Shown: positions 34,807 through 43,381 of the stretch, one piece after another | Layout of the letters: each line of letters starts with the position of its first letter | How positions within the stretch are numbered: the stretch's first letter is position 1 | Origin: CADEEN01 sp040384625 | GTDB lineage: Bacteria > Pseudomonadota > Gammaproteobacteria > Burkholderiales > Burkholderiaceae_C | Length of the DNA: 64,000 nt | Reading direction: 5' to 3' | Assembly: GCA_040384625.1 (NCBI GenBank) | Contig: JAZKIW010000067.1 | Span: forward strand, 25,684-89,683 | The notes under the pieces: generated by a model | Databases searched by the model: none | What the model was told of the DNA's origin: nothing | What the model saw: only the letters and a program-made list of their open reading frames with translations | Position numbers and translations under genes: made by a program

Positions 34807-35163
34807 ATGAAAACCACCCCCAGCGGCCTGCAGTACGAAGACACCACGCTTGGCAGTGGCGCCACCGCGCAGACCGGCAACCAGGTCAGCGTCCATTACA
34901 CCGGCTGGCTCTACGACCCATCGACGGACAGCGGGCGCGGCCGCAAGTTCGACTCGAGCAAGGATCGCGGCGACCCCTTCCGCTTCGGCCTGGGCGCCGG
35001 CATGGTGATCCGCGGCTGGGACGAAGGCGTGCAAGGCATGCAAGTCGGCGGGACGCGCGTGCTGCGCATACCGCCCGAACTCGGCTACGGCGCGCGCGGC
35101 GCGGGCGGCGTCATTCCGCCCAACGCGACCCTGGTCTTCGAGGTCGAGTTGCTGGCGGTCTGA
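34807..35163 (+). CDS. FKBP-type peptidyl-prolyl cis-trans isomerase
   Basis: The protein is 118 aa, a single FKBP domain with the active-site residues Y (VHYTGWL), FDSS, the VIRGWDEG turn and LGYGARG. There is no signal peptide, so it acts in the cytosol as a proline isomerase or folding helper. An 8-residue insertion in the first loop (YDPSTDSGRGR) is typical of the betaproteobacterial form. Confidence 0.95.
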   Translation: MKTTPSGLQYEDTTLGSGATAQTGNQVSVHYTGWLYDPSTDSGRGRKFDSSKDRGDPFRFGLGAGMVIRGWDEGVQGMQVGGTRVLRIPPELGYGARGAGGVIPPNATLVFEVELLAV

Positions 35164-35274
35164 AACCTGGGCGCGTGAGCACGGATCGCCCCGCCCGCCT
35201 GGCCGCGTACCGGGCCGAACGGCCGGACGAGCTGGTGCCGATGTGGCGGCGCCGCCTTCGAAGGCGGTGTCGGC

Positions 35275-35640
35275 GTGACGGACCCACATCCGATCGCCGA
35301 GCAGTTGCAGTACTTCCTCGATGTCGTGCTGCCGAAGAACGAGGTTCGCCTCGCGCTGCTCGGTGACGAGCTGATGGGCTTCGTCGCCGCGTCGCGCGAG
35401 TCGGTCGCCCAGCTCCATGTCCGTGTCGGCTTTCAGCGACGTGGCATCGGGACGGCGATGCTGGCCTGGGCCAAGGCCCAGTCGGCGGGCAGCCTGTGGC
35501 TGTTCACCTTCCAGCGCAACCACGGGGCCTGCGCGTTCTACGAGCACAACGGCTTTCACGTCATCGCTCGCGGCTTCGAGCCGATGTGGCAGCTGGCCGA
35601 CGTGAAGTACCAGTGGTCCGCCGATGCGGCGCGAGGCTGA
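35275..35640 (+). CDS. GNAT N-acetyltransferase, 5' end lost by an apparent frameshift
   Basis: The open frame from GTG 35275 gives 121 aa with the acetyl-CoA-binding loop GFQRRGIGTAML (~50-61) and C-terminal FYEHNGFHVI. The expected N-terminus (LAAYRAERPDELVPMWR) is read in another frame from GTG 35175, and a one-base shift within the GC-rich run at 35246-35256 joins the two as MWR-AAFEGGVGV-TDPHP. Either the gene is a recent pseudogene or the sequence has a one-base error. It starts 11 bp after the FKBP stop if the full form is real. Confidence 0.7.
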   Translation: MTDPHPIAEQLQYFLDVVLPKNEVRLALLGDELMGFVAASRESVAQLHVRVGFQRRGIGTAMLAWAKAQSAGSLWLFTFQRNHGACAFYEHNGFHVIARGFEPMWQLADVKYQWSADAARG

Positions 35641-35642
35641 AC

Positions 35643-36467
35643 TCAGAAGGCCAGCCAGCGCTGCGGTGTATCCCAGAACAGCTTGCGTCGATCGGCTGCG
35701 TCGGGCAGCAGGCGCTCGACATGGCGCAGCAGCGGCCCGACATCCAAACGCTCGGGCGCGCGCAGGAAGGGCCAGTCAGACGCCCACAGGCAGGCATCGA
35801 GGGTGAACGCCTCGAGCAGTGCGTCGAAGAAGGGCCGCGTGTCGGGCCACGGCGCGGGCTGGCGCGAGAACTTCTGCCAGCCCGACAGCTTAACCGCCGT
35901 GCGACCGTTGGCGGCCATCGCCAGCAGCGTGCGGAAGCCCGGCTGCTCCACGCCACGCGCCGGATCGGGGCGACCGCCGTGGTCGATCATGGTGCGCACG
36001 CCACTGTCTTCGACCAGCGCACGCAACGCGACCAGTTGATCGTGCTCGACCTGCAGCGACAGCATCAGCTCGAGCGCGGCGGCACGACGCAGCAACGGCC
36101 CCGCGCGCAGCAGGTGCTCGACGCCGAGCATGCTGGCGTTCAGCGCCAGGCCGACCACGCCTTGCGACTTCATCTGCCCGAGGACTTCGGCGGGCGTGTC
36201 GAGACCAACGAAGGCGATGCCCTTCAAGCGGTTGGGCGCGCGCGCCAGCGCATCCAGCAGGCAGCGGTTGTCGGTGCCGTAGCCGGAATTCGGACCGACG
36301 AGCAGCGCGTGACGGATGCCGTAGGCATCCATCAACTGCAGGTAAGCGTCGATCCCTCCTTGTTCCTGTCCGGCGGGGCGGTAGGCCACGTCCGGCGCAT
36401 ACGGGAAGCGCTCCGGGTCGAGCACATGGCAGTGCGCGTCGATCTTCGCTTCGTCGAAAACGCTCAC
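35643..36467 (-). CDS. Amidohydrolase, 2-pyrone-4,6-dicarboxylate lactonase-like (LigI type)
   Basis: The protein is 274 aa from a GTG start (36467; AAGG upstream). It belongs to the amidohydrolase_2 group: metal-site IDAHCH near residue 10, a central IDHGGRPDP and WASDWPF near the end, all as in LigI-type lactonases. It is the last gene of the gallate operon. PDC is a known by-product of extradiol cleavage of gallate, and LigI would return it to 4-oxalomesaconate. The exact substrate is inferred from the family and context. Confidence 0.8.
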   Translation of the reverse strand: MSVFDEAKIDAHCHVLDPERFPYAPDVAYRPAGQEQGGIDAYLQLMDAYGIRHALLVGPNSGYGTDNRCLLDALARAPNRLKGIAFVGLDTPAEVLGQMKSQGVVGLALNASMLGVEHLLRAGPLLRRAAALELMLSLQVEHDQLVALRALVEDSGVRTMIDHGGRPDPARGVEQPGFRTLLAMAANGRTAVKLSGWQKFSRQPAPWPDTRPFFDALLEAFTLDACLWASDWPFLRAPERLDVGPLLRHVERLLPDAADRRKLFWDTPQRWLAF

Positions 36468-36483
36468 GCGCTGCCTTGTCGGA

Positions 36484-37629
36484 TCACTTTGCGCCGAGCG
36501 CCGGCAGGGTCTCCTTGACCACCTGCTTGCCATCACGCGCCTCGACCATAAAGCTTTCGCGGTCGAGGTCGCCGTTGGCGTCGATGCTGACGTCCATCAG
36601 GATGCCGGGGTTCTGCGCCGCCTTCAGGCTCAAGCCGTGCAAGGTCTGGGCGACGAGCTTGCGGTCGAACTTGCCCGTCTTCTCGATCGCCGCCTTGAGG
36701 ATGTAGACGCCGGTGTAGCCCTTGATGCCGTTGTGGTCGGGCGTGAATTTCCATTCGCGCTCGAATTTGCCGCGGAAGTCGCGCAGCCCGGCGATCGGTG
36801 CATCGACCGTCAGGCCCACGTGCGCCACAGCGCCGTTGGCCGACTCGCCGGCCAGCTCGATCACTTTCTGACTGGTGAGCACCGTTTCGCCGACGACGGG
36901 CTTGGTCACGCCCTGCTTGCGCAATTCGCGCAGCAGGCGCGCCGACTCCTCCTCGTTGGTGTAGCAGAAGATCACGTCGGCATTGGCCTGCTTGGCCTTC
37001 AACACCGCGGCCGAGAAGTCGACCTGGTTCTGGTCCGTCGAGATGTCGGTGCTGATCTTCACGCCCAGCGGCTCTAGCGCCTTGATGATCGCGTCCTTGC
37101 CACCCTTGCCGAAGTCGTTATTGACGTAGATCAACGCGACCGTCTTCGCCTTCAGGTTGTTGGCGATGTAGCGCGCCACCTTGGGCATCGCCGTATCCTG
37201 GGTGAAGCTGGTGCGGAAGATGTACGGGTTGCCCTGCTTGGTGATCGCCGCCGCCTCGCCGCCGGTGAAGTTGGGGATCTCGGCCTTGCGCGTCTCGGCC
37301 ATGCTGACCAGGATCGAACCCGAGAACACCGGTCCGAAGACCGCGAACACGTCATCGTCCACCGCCTTGGTGGCCAGGCCCTTGGCAACCCCGGGGTTGC
37401 TCTGCGTGTCGGCCGTGGTGGTCTCGATCTTGCGGCCCAGGATGCCGCCGGCAGCATTGATCTCCTTGACGGCCAGCTCGACCCCGTTCTTGAAGTTGGT
37501 GCCCGAGGTGGCGCCGGCACCCGAGAGCTCGACGATGTTGGCGATCTTGATCGACTGAGCCCAGGCGGCGGGCAGCAGCGCCAAGGAAAGGGCTGCCGCG
37601 GCAAGCAGGGGGCGAACGGTTGGCTTCAT
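36484..37629 (-). CDS. Branched-chain-amino-acid-type ABC substrate-binding protein (LivK family)
   Basis: The protein is 381 aa with a signal peptide (cleavage AWA|QS, residue ~24) and a two-lobed periplasmic-binding-protein type 1 fold (SIKIANIVELSGAGA start; GIKGYTGVY near the end). Such proteins often bind aromatic acids in catabolic clusters. No livHMGF genes accompany it. It lies inside the gallate operon, 16 bp before the LigI-like gene, with AGGAG upstream of its ATG. Confidence 0.92.
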   Translation of the reverse strand: MKPTVRPLLAAAALSLALLPAAWAQSIKIANIVELSGAGATSGTNFKNGVELAVKEINAAGGILGRKIETTTADTQSNPGVAKGLATKAVDDDVFAVFGPVFSGSILVSMAETRKAEIPNFTGGEAAAITKQGNPYIFRTSFTQDTAMPKVARYIANNLKAKTVALIYVNNDFGKGGKDAIIKALEPLGVKISTDISTDQNQVDFSAAVLKAKQANADVIFCYTNEEESARLLRELRKQGVTKPVVGETVLTSQKVIELAGESANGAVAHVGLTVDAPIAGLRDFRGKFEREWKFTPDHNGIKGYTGVYILKAAIEKTGKFDRKLVAQTLHGLSLKAAQNPGILMDVSIDANGDLDRESFMVEARDGKQVVKETLPALGAK

Positions 37630-37673
37630 GACGGGCTTGTCTCCTGGAGGGTGGGGGTGATGGCGTGCGCGGG

Positions 37674-38525
37674 TCACTTCGGGACCAGGAGCGAGCGCAC
37701 CTCGCTCAGGTCGGCTTGCAAGGTCTGCGCAATGGCCTCGAAGCCGAAGAAGCGCAGGTACTCTGGAATCTGCTGCACCAACATCTCGAAGCCGGCTTCG
37801 GCCTTCAGACCGCGGGTGCGACATTCGCGCAGCAATGGCGTGGGCTGCTTGCTCATGATGATGTCCACCACCGCCGCACCGGCGTCCACGCGCTGTGGGT
37901 CGAAGGGCATCGGATCGTCGGGTTTGAGACCCTGCGAGGTGCAGTTGACGATCAGGTCGAATCCGGCCGGGTCGGTGCTTGCTGCCACGCGGGCAGCAGT
38001 GCCAACCAGGGGCTGCAGGCGCTGAACCAGGGCCGCCGAGCGCGCTGCGCCGCGGTTGGCCACCGCCAGGGTCGCCGGCCCGCGCTGCGCGATCGCCGCG
38101 GCCACCGCGTGGCCGCCCCCGCCGGCGCCGACGATCAGCACGCGTTTGCCCTTGACGTCGATGCCGAAGTGATCGAGGCCCTTGACGAAGCCGATGCCAT
38201 CGAACAGCGCCGCCTCCAGGCGGCCGTCGGGCAGGCGCCGCACGGCATTCACGGCCCCGGCAATCTGCGCCACCGGGTCGCTCGGGTCGAGCAGCGCCGC
38301 GAGCTGGCTCTTGTGCGGGATGGTGGCCCAGAGGCCGCCGACGTTCTCGGCCTTCATGCCGTGCTCGAGAAAGCCGGGCAGCGCCGCGGCGGGCAGCTTC
38401 AGCGGCACCAGGACCGCATCGACGCCGTGACGCTGGAACAGGTGGTTGTAGACCTCGGGCGCGCGCACCTGCGCCACCGGATCGCCGAGGATGAAGTAGA
38501 CGCGGGTGGTGCCAGTGATGGGCAT
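37674..38525 (-). CDS. Divergent shikimate dehydrogenase homologue (AroE-like)
   Basis: The protein is 283 aa. The catalytic pair is kept: K72 (ATIPHK) and D109 (FDGIGF), 37 residues apart as in E. coli AroE (K65/D102). The nucleotide loop GAGGGG lies at 133-138. However, the substrate-anchoring block GxPIxHSxSP is changed to GDPVAQVRAP, so both shikimate-binding serines (E. coli S14, S16) are missing. It is therefore unlikely to be the biosynthetic enzyme. Lying between gallate dioxygenase and a LivK-type protein, it probably oxidises a related cyclic acid for catabolism. Confidence 0.85.
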   Translation of the reverse strand: MPITGTTRVYFILGDPVAQVRAPEVYNHLFQRHGVDAVLVPLKLPAAALPGFLEHGMKAENVGGLWATIPHKSQLAALLDPSDPVAQIAGAVNAVRRLPDGRLEAALFDGIGFVKGLDHFGIDVKGKRVLIVGAGGGGHAVAAAIAQRGPATLAVANRGAARSAALVQRLQPLVGTAARVAASTDPAGFDLIVNCTSQGLKPDDPMPFDPQRVDAGAAVVDIIMSKQPTPLLRECRTRGLKAEAGFEMLVQQIPEYLRFFGFEAIAQTLQADLSEVRSLLVPK

Positions 38526-38544
38526 GGAGTGAATTCCTTGGGGC

Positions 38545-39855
38545 TCAGGTCGGGCTGCCGGTCGGCGGGCGTGCCGTGTCCCAGGCCAGCCCGCCGGGCG
38601 TCTGTCCGGCCACCGAGTAGAGCGCATTCGGGGCGTTGCGTGTCTTCTGGAAATCCTCCAGAGACTCGCCCCGCATCGCGGCATAGATGTGCAGGTTGGA
38701 CACCCCCAGCACGGCGCCGAGTTTCTCGAGCATGAAGAAGATGACGCCGTAGTGGATCAGGCCGCGCCAATCTCGACGGCGCACGAGGTCGCGCTCTTCG
38801 TCGCTGAGACCTGCGCTTTCGAAGGCGCGCTCCGCGTCGAGCTGGAAGGCCTCGCGCTGGGCAGGCGCGATCAGCGCATGCAGGAAGTGGTTAAGCCGGT
38901 AGGCCCTCACGCTGCGCTCGAGGTCGAACGGATAGGTGCCCGCCAGATCCTCGATCCCGCGCAGCTGCGCGGCCATGTGCTCGGCATGGCGGCGCCGCTC
39001 GCCTGCCACCGGGGCCGCGGCCAGGTTCTCGTACACCGCCACGGCGATGCCTGCCATCGACGGCAGGTAGTAGTGCTGGTGCACCTTGCGCACCTGGGCC
39101 GATAGCGCCCCGCGCATTACCAGCCACATGATGACCTCGGCCCCCTCGAACCCGCCCAGCTCGGCGAGTTCGGCTTGCGTCATCTCCGTCAGGCGCACCG
39201 GGTCGTTCTCGAAGCGCTGCATGAACTCGTGGTCCCAGGGCGTGTTGTTGAAGCCGGCGCGCTCGCCATGCACCTGGTGCGACAAGCCGCCGGTCGCGAC
39301 GATGGCGACCTTCAGGTCCTCCGGGAAGCTCTCGATGGCGCGACGCAGCGCCTGCCCGAGCTTGAAGCAACGCGCGGCGCTGGGCACCGGAAACTGCAGC
39401 ACGCCGATCTGCAGCGGCACCAGCTTGACCGGCCATTGCGGCCGGTGCGGGCACATCACTGACAGTGGCGAGAAGCAGCCGTGGTCGAGCGCCTTGTGCT
39501 GGAAGAAGGACATGTCGAACTCGTCCGCGACCAGCGACTGGGCGATGTGGCGCGCCAGCCCGGGATGGCCGGAGATCGGCGGCAGGTCGCGCGCCCCGCC
39601 GCCCTCGTCGGCCACCGCCCACTGCTCGCCCACGCCCAGGGCAAAGGCTGAGTAGTGGTCGAAGAAGAACGAGGTGACGTGATCGTTGTAGATGAACAGC
39701 AGCACGTCGGGGCGCTTGTCGGCAATCCACTGCTGCACCGGATCGAAGGCCTCGAAGATCGGCGCCCAGACCGGATCGTCTCGCTTGTTGCGGTCGAAGG
39801 CAAAGCCAATCGTCGGTGTGTGCGAGGCAGCGATGCCGCCGATGATCGTGGCCAT
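38545..39855 (-). CDS. galA: Gallate dioxygenase (fused LigB + LigA type)
   Basis: The enzyme cleaves gallate between C4 and C5 with O2 to give 4-oxalomesaconate. The protein is 436 aa: a LigB-like catalytic domain (1-~285) fused to a LigA-like domain (~300-420), the layout of DesB/GalA rather than the two-subunit LigAB. Iron ligands H12, H59 and E240 and the acid-base histidines H125 and H193 align with those described for DesB. The neighbours encode the next steps of the pathway. A protocatechuate 4,5-dioxygenase activity cannot be excluded. Confidence 0.88.
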   Translation of the reverse strand: MATIIGGIAASHTPTIGFAFDRNKRDDPVWAPIFEAFDPVQQWIADKRPDVLLFIYNDHVTSFFFDHYSAFALGVGEQWAVADEGGGARDLPPISGHPGLARHIAQSLVADEFDMSFFQHKALDHGCFSPLSVMCPHRPQWPVKLVPLQIGVLQFPVPSAARCFKLGQALRRAIESFPEDLKVAIVATGGLSHQVHGERAGFNNTPWDHEFMQRFENDPVRLTEMTQAELAELGGFEGAEVIMWLVMRGALSAQVRKVHQHYYLPSMAGIAVAVYENLAAAPVAGERRRHAEHMAAQLRGIEDLAGTYPFDLERSVRAYRLNHFLHALIAPAQREAFQLDAERAFESAGLSDEERDLVRRRDWRGLIHYGVIFFMLEKLGAVLGVSNLHIYAAMRGESLEDFQKTRNAPNALYSVAGQTPGGLAWDTARPPTGSPT

Positions 39856-39876
39856 GGGGGTTCTCTCTTCCGCAGC

Positions 39877-40872
39877 TCAGTCCAGCGTGGCCTTGGTGCG
39901 TTTGACGACGTCGCCATACTTAGCCGATTCGGCAACGATGAAGCTGGCGAACTGGTCGCGCGTCGCGGGGAAGGCGTCGTAGCCGAAGGTGGTGAAGCGC
40001 TCCTTCATGTCGGGCTCGGCCAGCGCGGCCTGCACATCCTGCTGGATCTTGTCGAGTACCGCCTTGGTCAGGCCCTTGGGCACCGCCAGCGTGGTCCAGC
40101 CGGTGAGCTCATAACCCGACGGGCCGCCCGACTCGGCCACCGTCGGCACATCCGGGAAGGCCGGGTGGCGCCGGGGCCCGGTGACGGCGATGAACTTGAG
40201 CTTGCCAGCGCGCTGCAGCGGCCCCGCGGTGGCCAGCGTGCCGAGGGCGAAGTTGAGTTCGCCGTTGGCCACGCCGGTGTAGAGCATCGACGTCTCCTTG
40301 TAGATCACGTGCTCCATCTGGGTACCGGTTTGCGCTTCGAGCAGGGCCGAACCCAGGTGCACCGGGTTGCCCACCGACCACGAGCCGTAGTTGAGCTTGC
40401 CCGGGTTGGCCTTGGCGTCCTTGATGATGTCGGCCACCGTCTTGTACGGGCTGTTCGCCGGCACGGCGACGAAGAAGTAGGTGCGGAACAGAGGGGCGAC
40501 CAACTCGAAGTCCTTCGCCGCGTCGTAGGGCAGCTTCTTGAACAGGTGCGGGTACGCGGCCAGATGGACGTTGTCGAGTTGCAGGATGTCGTGGCCGTCG
40601 GTGGCGCCGCGCTTCCAGGTATCGATGGCGATGAAGCCGTTGGCGCCCGGCTTGTTCTCGACGATCACCGGCTGGCCCCACTTCTTCTGCAGCTTCTCGG
40701 CCAGCACGCGCAGCACGCCCTCGGGTCCCGCGCCGGCGGGGAACGGGGTCAGCAGGCGCACCGGCTTGCTCGGGAAGTCCTGCGCCACAGCGGGCGTGAG
40801 GGAGAGTGTCAGTGCGACCGGCACGACAACGGAGAGGAGGATGCGACGCAGCACGAAAATGTTCCTTTGCAT
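39877..40872 (-). CDS. Bug-family (TctC-type) tripartite tricarboxylate substrate-binding protein
   Basis: The protein is 331 aa with a signal peptide (cleavage near AVA|QD, residue ~31). It has the Bug fold with the conserved VRLLTPFPAGAG, VIVENKPGANG and a late VPTVAESG block. It should bind a carboxylate in the periplasm, possibly gallate or a related acid, for transport or signalling. No tctA/tctB genes are nearby, as is common for Bug orphans in Burkholderiales. It sits between the aldolase and dioxygenase genes. Confidence 0.92.
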   Translation of the reverse strand: MQRNIFVLRRILLSVVVPVALTLSLTPAVAQDFPSKPVRLLTPFPAGAGPEGVLRVLAEKLQKKWGQPVIVENKPGANGFIAIDTWKRGATDGHDILQLDNVHLAAYPHLFKKLPYDAAKDFELVAPLFRTYFFVAVPANSPYKTVADIIKDAKANPGKLNYGSWSVGNPVHLGSALLEAQTGTQMEHVIYKETSMLYTGVANGELNFALGTLATAGPLQRAGKLKFIAVTGPRRHPAFPDVPTVAESGGPSGYELTGWTTLAVPKGLTKAVLDKIQQDVQAALAEPDMKERFTTFGYDAFPATRDQFASFIVAESAKYGDVVKRTKATLD

Positions 40873-40884
40873 GAGAGAGCTTGA

Positions 40885-41568
40885 TCAGTCGATGTAGCGC
40901 AGCCCCGCCTTGGCCAGCGGTTCGCGCATCTTGTACATGTCCAGGCCGAGCACGCCGGCGGCGAGCTGGGCGCGCTTGGCGCCCTCGTTGGCCTCGCGCG
41001 CGATGGCCGCTTCGAGCGTCCTGGCGGCCATCGCGCGCGGCACGCAGACGACGCCGTCGTCGTCGGCAACGATGACGTCGCCCGGGTGCACCAGCGCACC
41101 GGCGCAGACCACCGGGATGTTGACCGAACCGAGGGTGGCCTTGACGGTGCCCTTGGCGCTGATCGCACGGCTCCAGACCGGGAAGCGCATCTCGGTCAGC
41201 GTCTTGACGTCGCGGCAGCCGCCGTCGATGACCAAGGCGCGCGCGCCGCGCGCCTTGAAGGACGTCGCCAGCAGGTCGCCGAAGAAGCCGTCGGTGTTGT
41301 CGGCGGTGACCGCAGCGACGACGATGTCCCCCGGCTGGATCTGCTCTGCCGCCACGTGCAGCATCCAGTTGTCGCCCGGCTGCAGGAGCACCGTGACCGC
41401 GGTGCCGGAGACCTGCGCACCGGCGTAGATCGGGCGCATGCGGGTGTTCATCAGGCCGACGCGGCCCAGGGCCTCGTGCACCGTGGCGCTGCCGAAGGCG
41501 GCCAGCTTGTCCGCGACCTGCGCATCGGCGCGCGGGACATTGCGATAAACGACACCCAATTCGTACAC
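40885..41568 (-). CDS. ligK: 4-carboxy-4-hydroxy-2-oxoadipate (CHA) aldolase
   Basis: The enzyme splits CHA into pyruvate and oxaloacetate, the last step of gallate/protocatechuate 4,5-cleavage. The protein is 227 aa from GTG (41568). It has the RraA-like class II aldolase fold with the substrate/metal block GGCRDVKTL (~115-123) and the QPGDNWMLHVA region (~62-72). It lies 2 bp behind ligJ and 12 bp before the Bug gene, fully in operon. Called LigK/GalC by pathway context. Confidence 0.9.
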   Translation of the reverse strand: MYELGVVYRNVPRADAQVADKLAAFGSATVHEALGRVGLMNTRMRPIYAGAQVSGTAVTVLLQPGDNWMLHVAAEQIQPGDIVVAAVTADNTDGFFGDLLATSFKARGARALVIDGGCRDVKTLTEMRFPVWSRAISAKGTVKATLGSVNIPVVCAGALVHPGDVIVADDDGVVCVPRAMAARTLEAAIAREANEGAKRAQLAAGVLGLDMYKMREPLAKAGLRYID

Positions 41569-41570
41569 GG

Positions 41571-42599
41571 TCAGAGTCCCTTCTTGCGGAGAGCCGCATC
41601 CAGGCGCGGGTAGACGCGCCGCGCGTTGCCTTCGTAGACCATGGCCTTCTGCGCCGACGTCAGCTGCATCGACGCGTCGATGTAGCGCTTGGTGTCGTCG
41701 TAGTAGCTGCCGGTCTCAGGATCGATGCCACGCACCGCGCCGATCATCTCGCTGGCGAACAGGATGTTCTCGACCGGGATGACCTCGGTGAGCAGGTCGA
41801 TGCCTGGCTGGTGGTAGACGCAGGTATCGAAAAACACGTTGTTCAGGAGATGATCTTTCAGCAGCGGCTTCTTCATCTCCTGCGCCAGGCCCCGATAGCG
41901 CCCCCAGTGGTAGGGCGCGGCGCCGCCGCCGTGCGGGATCACGAAACGCAGCGTCGGAAAGTCCTTGAACAGATCGCCCTGGATCAGCTGCATGAACGCC
42001 GTCGTGTCGGCATTGATGTAGTGCGCTCCGGTGGTGTGGAAGCAGGCGTTGCAACTGGTGCTGACGTGGATCATCGCCGGGATGTCGTACTCGACCATCT
42101 TCTCGTAGATGGGGTACCAGTGGCGGTCGGTCAGCGGCGGCGAAGTCCAGTGTCCACCCGAGGGATCGGGATTCAGATTGATCGCCACATTGCCGTACTG
42201 CTCGACGCACTTCACCAGCTCGGGGATGCAAGTCTCGGGCGCCGCGCCCGGCGACTGCGGCAGCATCGCCGCAGGGATGAAGGCGTCGGGGAACAGGCAG
42301 CTGACGCGGTAGCAGAGCTCGTTGCAGATCGCAGCCCAGGTGCTGCTGACCTGGAGGTCACCGATGTGGTGGGCCATAAAGCTGGCGCGCGGACTGAAGA
42401 TCGTCAGGTCGCTGCCGCGCTGGCGCATGAGCTTCAACTGGTTGGCTTCGATCGTCTCGCGTATCTCGTCGTCGCTGATCACCAGGCTCTCGACCCGGGG
42501 TCTCGCCGCGGGATCGGCGATGCCGGCAATCTGCGCGTTGCGCCAGGCCTCGAGCGCCTTGGGCGCCGTGGTGTAGTGGCCGTGGATGTCGATGATCAT
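41571..42599 (-). CDS. ligJ: 4-oxalomesaconate hydratase (LigJ type amidohydrolase)
   Basis: The enzyme adds water to the ring-cleavage product to give CHA. The protein is 342 aa, like Sphingobium LigJ. The metal-binding start IDIHGHY supplies H6 and H8, with HVSTSC, IPHGGG and an ENILFASEM near the end. This is the amidohydrolase-type hydratase, not the PIG-L-type GalB of Pseudomonas. In the Sphingobium route LigJ acts on the keto isomer made by the LigU isomerase, and no ligU/galD homologue is in this window. Confidence 0.9.
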   Translation of the reverse strand: MIIDIHGHYTTAPKALEAWRNAQIAGIADPAARPRVESLVISDDEIRETIEANQLKLMRQRGSDLTIFSPRASFMAHHIGDLQVSSTWAAICNELCYRVSCLFPDAFIPAAMLPQSPGAAPETCIPELVKCVEQYGNVAINLNPDPSGGHWTSPPLTDRHWYPIYEKMVEYDIPAMIHVSTSCNACFHTTGAHYINADTTAFMQLIQGDLFKDFPTLRFVIPHGGGAAPYHWGRYRGLAQEMKKPLLKDHLLNNVFFDTCVYHQPGIDLLTEVIPVENILFASEMIGAVRGIDPETGSYYDDTKRYIDASMQLTSAQKAMVYEGNARRVYPRLDAALRKKGL

Positions 42600-42611
42600 C
42601 GCTTGCTCTGG

Positions 42612-43301
42612 TCAGGCCGGTTGCATGCCCTGCCGCTGCTTCGCGTCGGCAGCCTCGGGCGAAGCCATGAAGTGGAGCAGCGCAGCTGCGGCATCAGCTT
42701 GCGTCGAAGCGGCCCCGATGCCGGCGGAGAAGGTGGTCACGATCTGGACCGGATCCGGCAGCGGACCCAGCACCTGCACGCCTTCGAGGTGCATCAGTTC
42801 GGACAGCTGCTGGAAGCCGAGCTCGACCTCGCCGCGCGCCACGAGCGCGCCGACAGGCACCCCTGGAGGCGCGATGACCGTGCGGTCCTGAATCTGCGCG
42901 GCGATGCCCCAGCGCTCGAACAACTTGGCGAGCTGCCCGCCGCTCGGGCCGCTGGAACAACCGACGCTGCGCGCAGCGAGCACCGCTCGCTGGAGCGCTG
43001 CCTCGCTGCTCACGTCCGGCCGCGGGGCGCCGGCGCGCAGCGCGATCGCGACGCCCGAGTGCACCAGGTCCCGCTTGCTGCCGGGAACGAGGTGCCCGCC
43101 TGCAAACAGCTTGTCGATGGCCTCGGCGGCAAGCACAACCAGATCGAAGGCCTCGCCGGCCTGCACGCGCCGGGCAGCGTCCACGCCGCCCACCGAGGCG
43201 ACGATGACTTCGCCGCCGGAGCGATGCGCGTAGGCACGCGCCAGTTCGGCGAGCAACGCCTTGGTGGCCATCGACGAGATGACCCTGATCGGAGAACCCA
43301 T
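42612..43301 (-). CDS. Cytosolic periplasmic-binding-protein-like protein (ModA/SBP_bac_11 type)
   Basis: The protein is 229 aa with a type 2 binding-protein fold like molybdate-binding ModA: IRVISSMATKALLAELA at the start, then alternating lobes and a FMASPEA end. It has no signal peptide; the N-terminus begins the first strand directly. It should therefore be cytosolic. It is the first structural gene of the gallate operon, 12 bp before ligJ. A role as an intracellular ligand sensor or chaperone of a pathway intermediate is speculative. Confidence 0.75.
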   Translation of the reverse strand: MGSPIRVISSMATKALLAELARAYAHRSGGEVIVASVGGVDAARRVQAGEAFDLVVLAAEAIDKLFAGGHLVPGSKRDLVHSGVAIALRAGAPRPDVSSEAALQRAVLAARSVGCSSGPSGGQLAKLFERWGIAAQIQDRTVIAPPGVPVGALVARGEVELGFQQLSELMHLEGVQVLGPLPDPVQIVTTFSAGIGAASTQADAAAALLHFMASPEAADAKQRQGMQPA

Positions 43302-43381
43302 GGGGCGCGATTGTGCGCATGTCGGCCTTGCCGATCCAGCATGGCTGAAGACTAGCAGCTATGCCGATTTCGCATGACAGC

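Noticed and set aside
37674..38525. Housekeeping shikimate dehydrogenase AroE
   Set aside because: Substrate-binding serines are replaced and the gene sits inside an aromatic catabolic operon.
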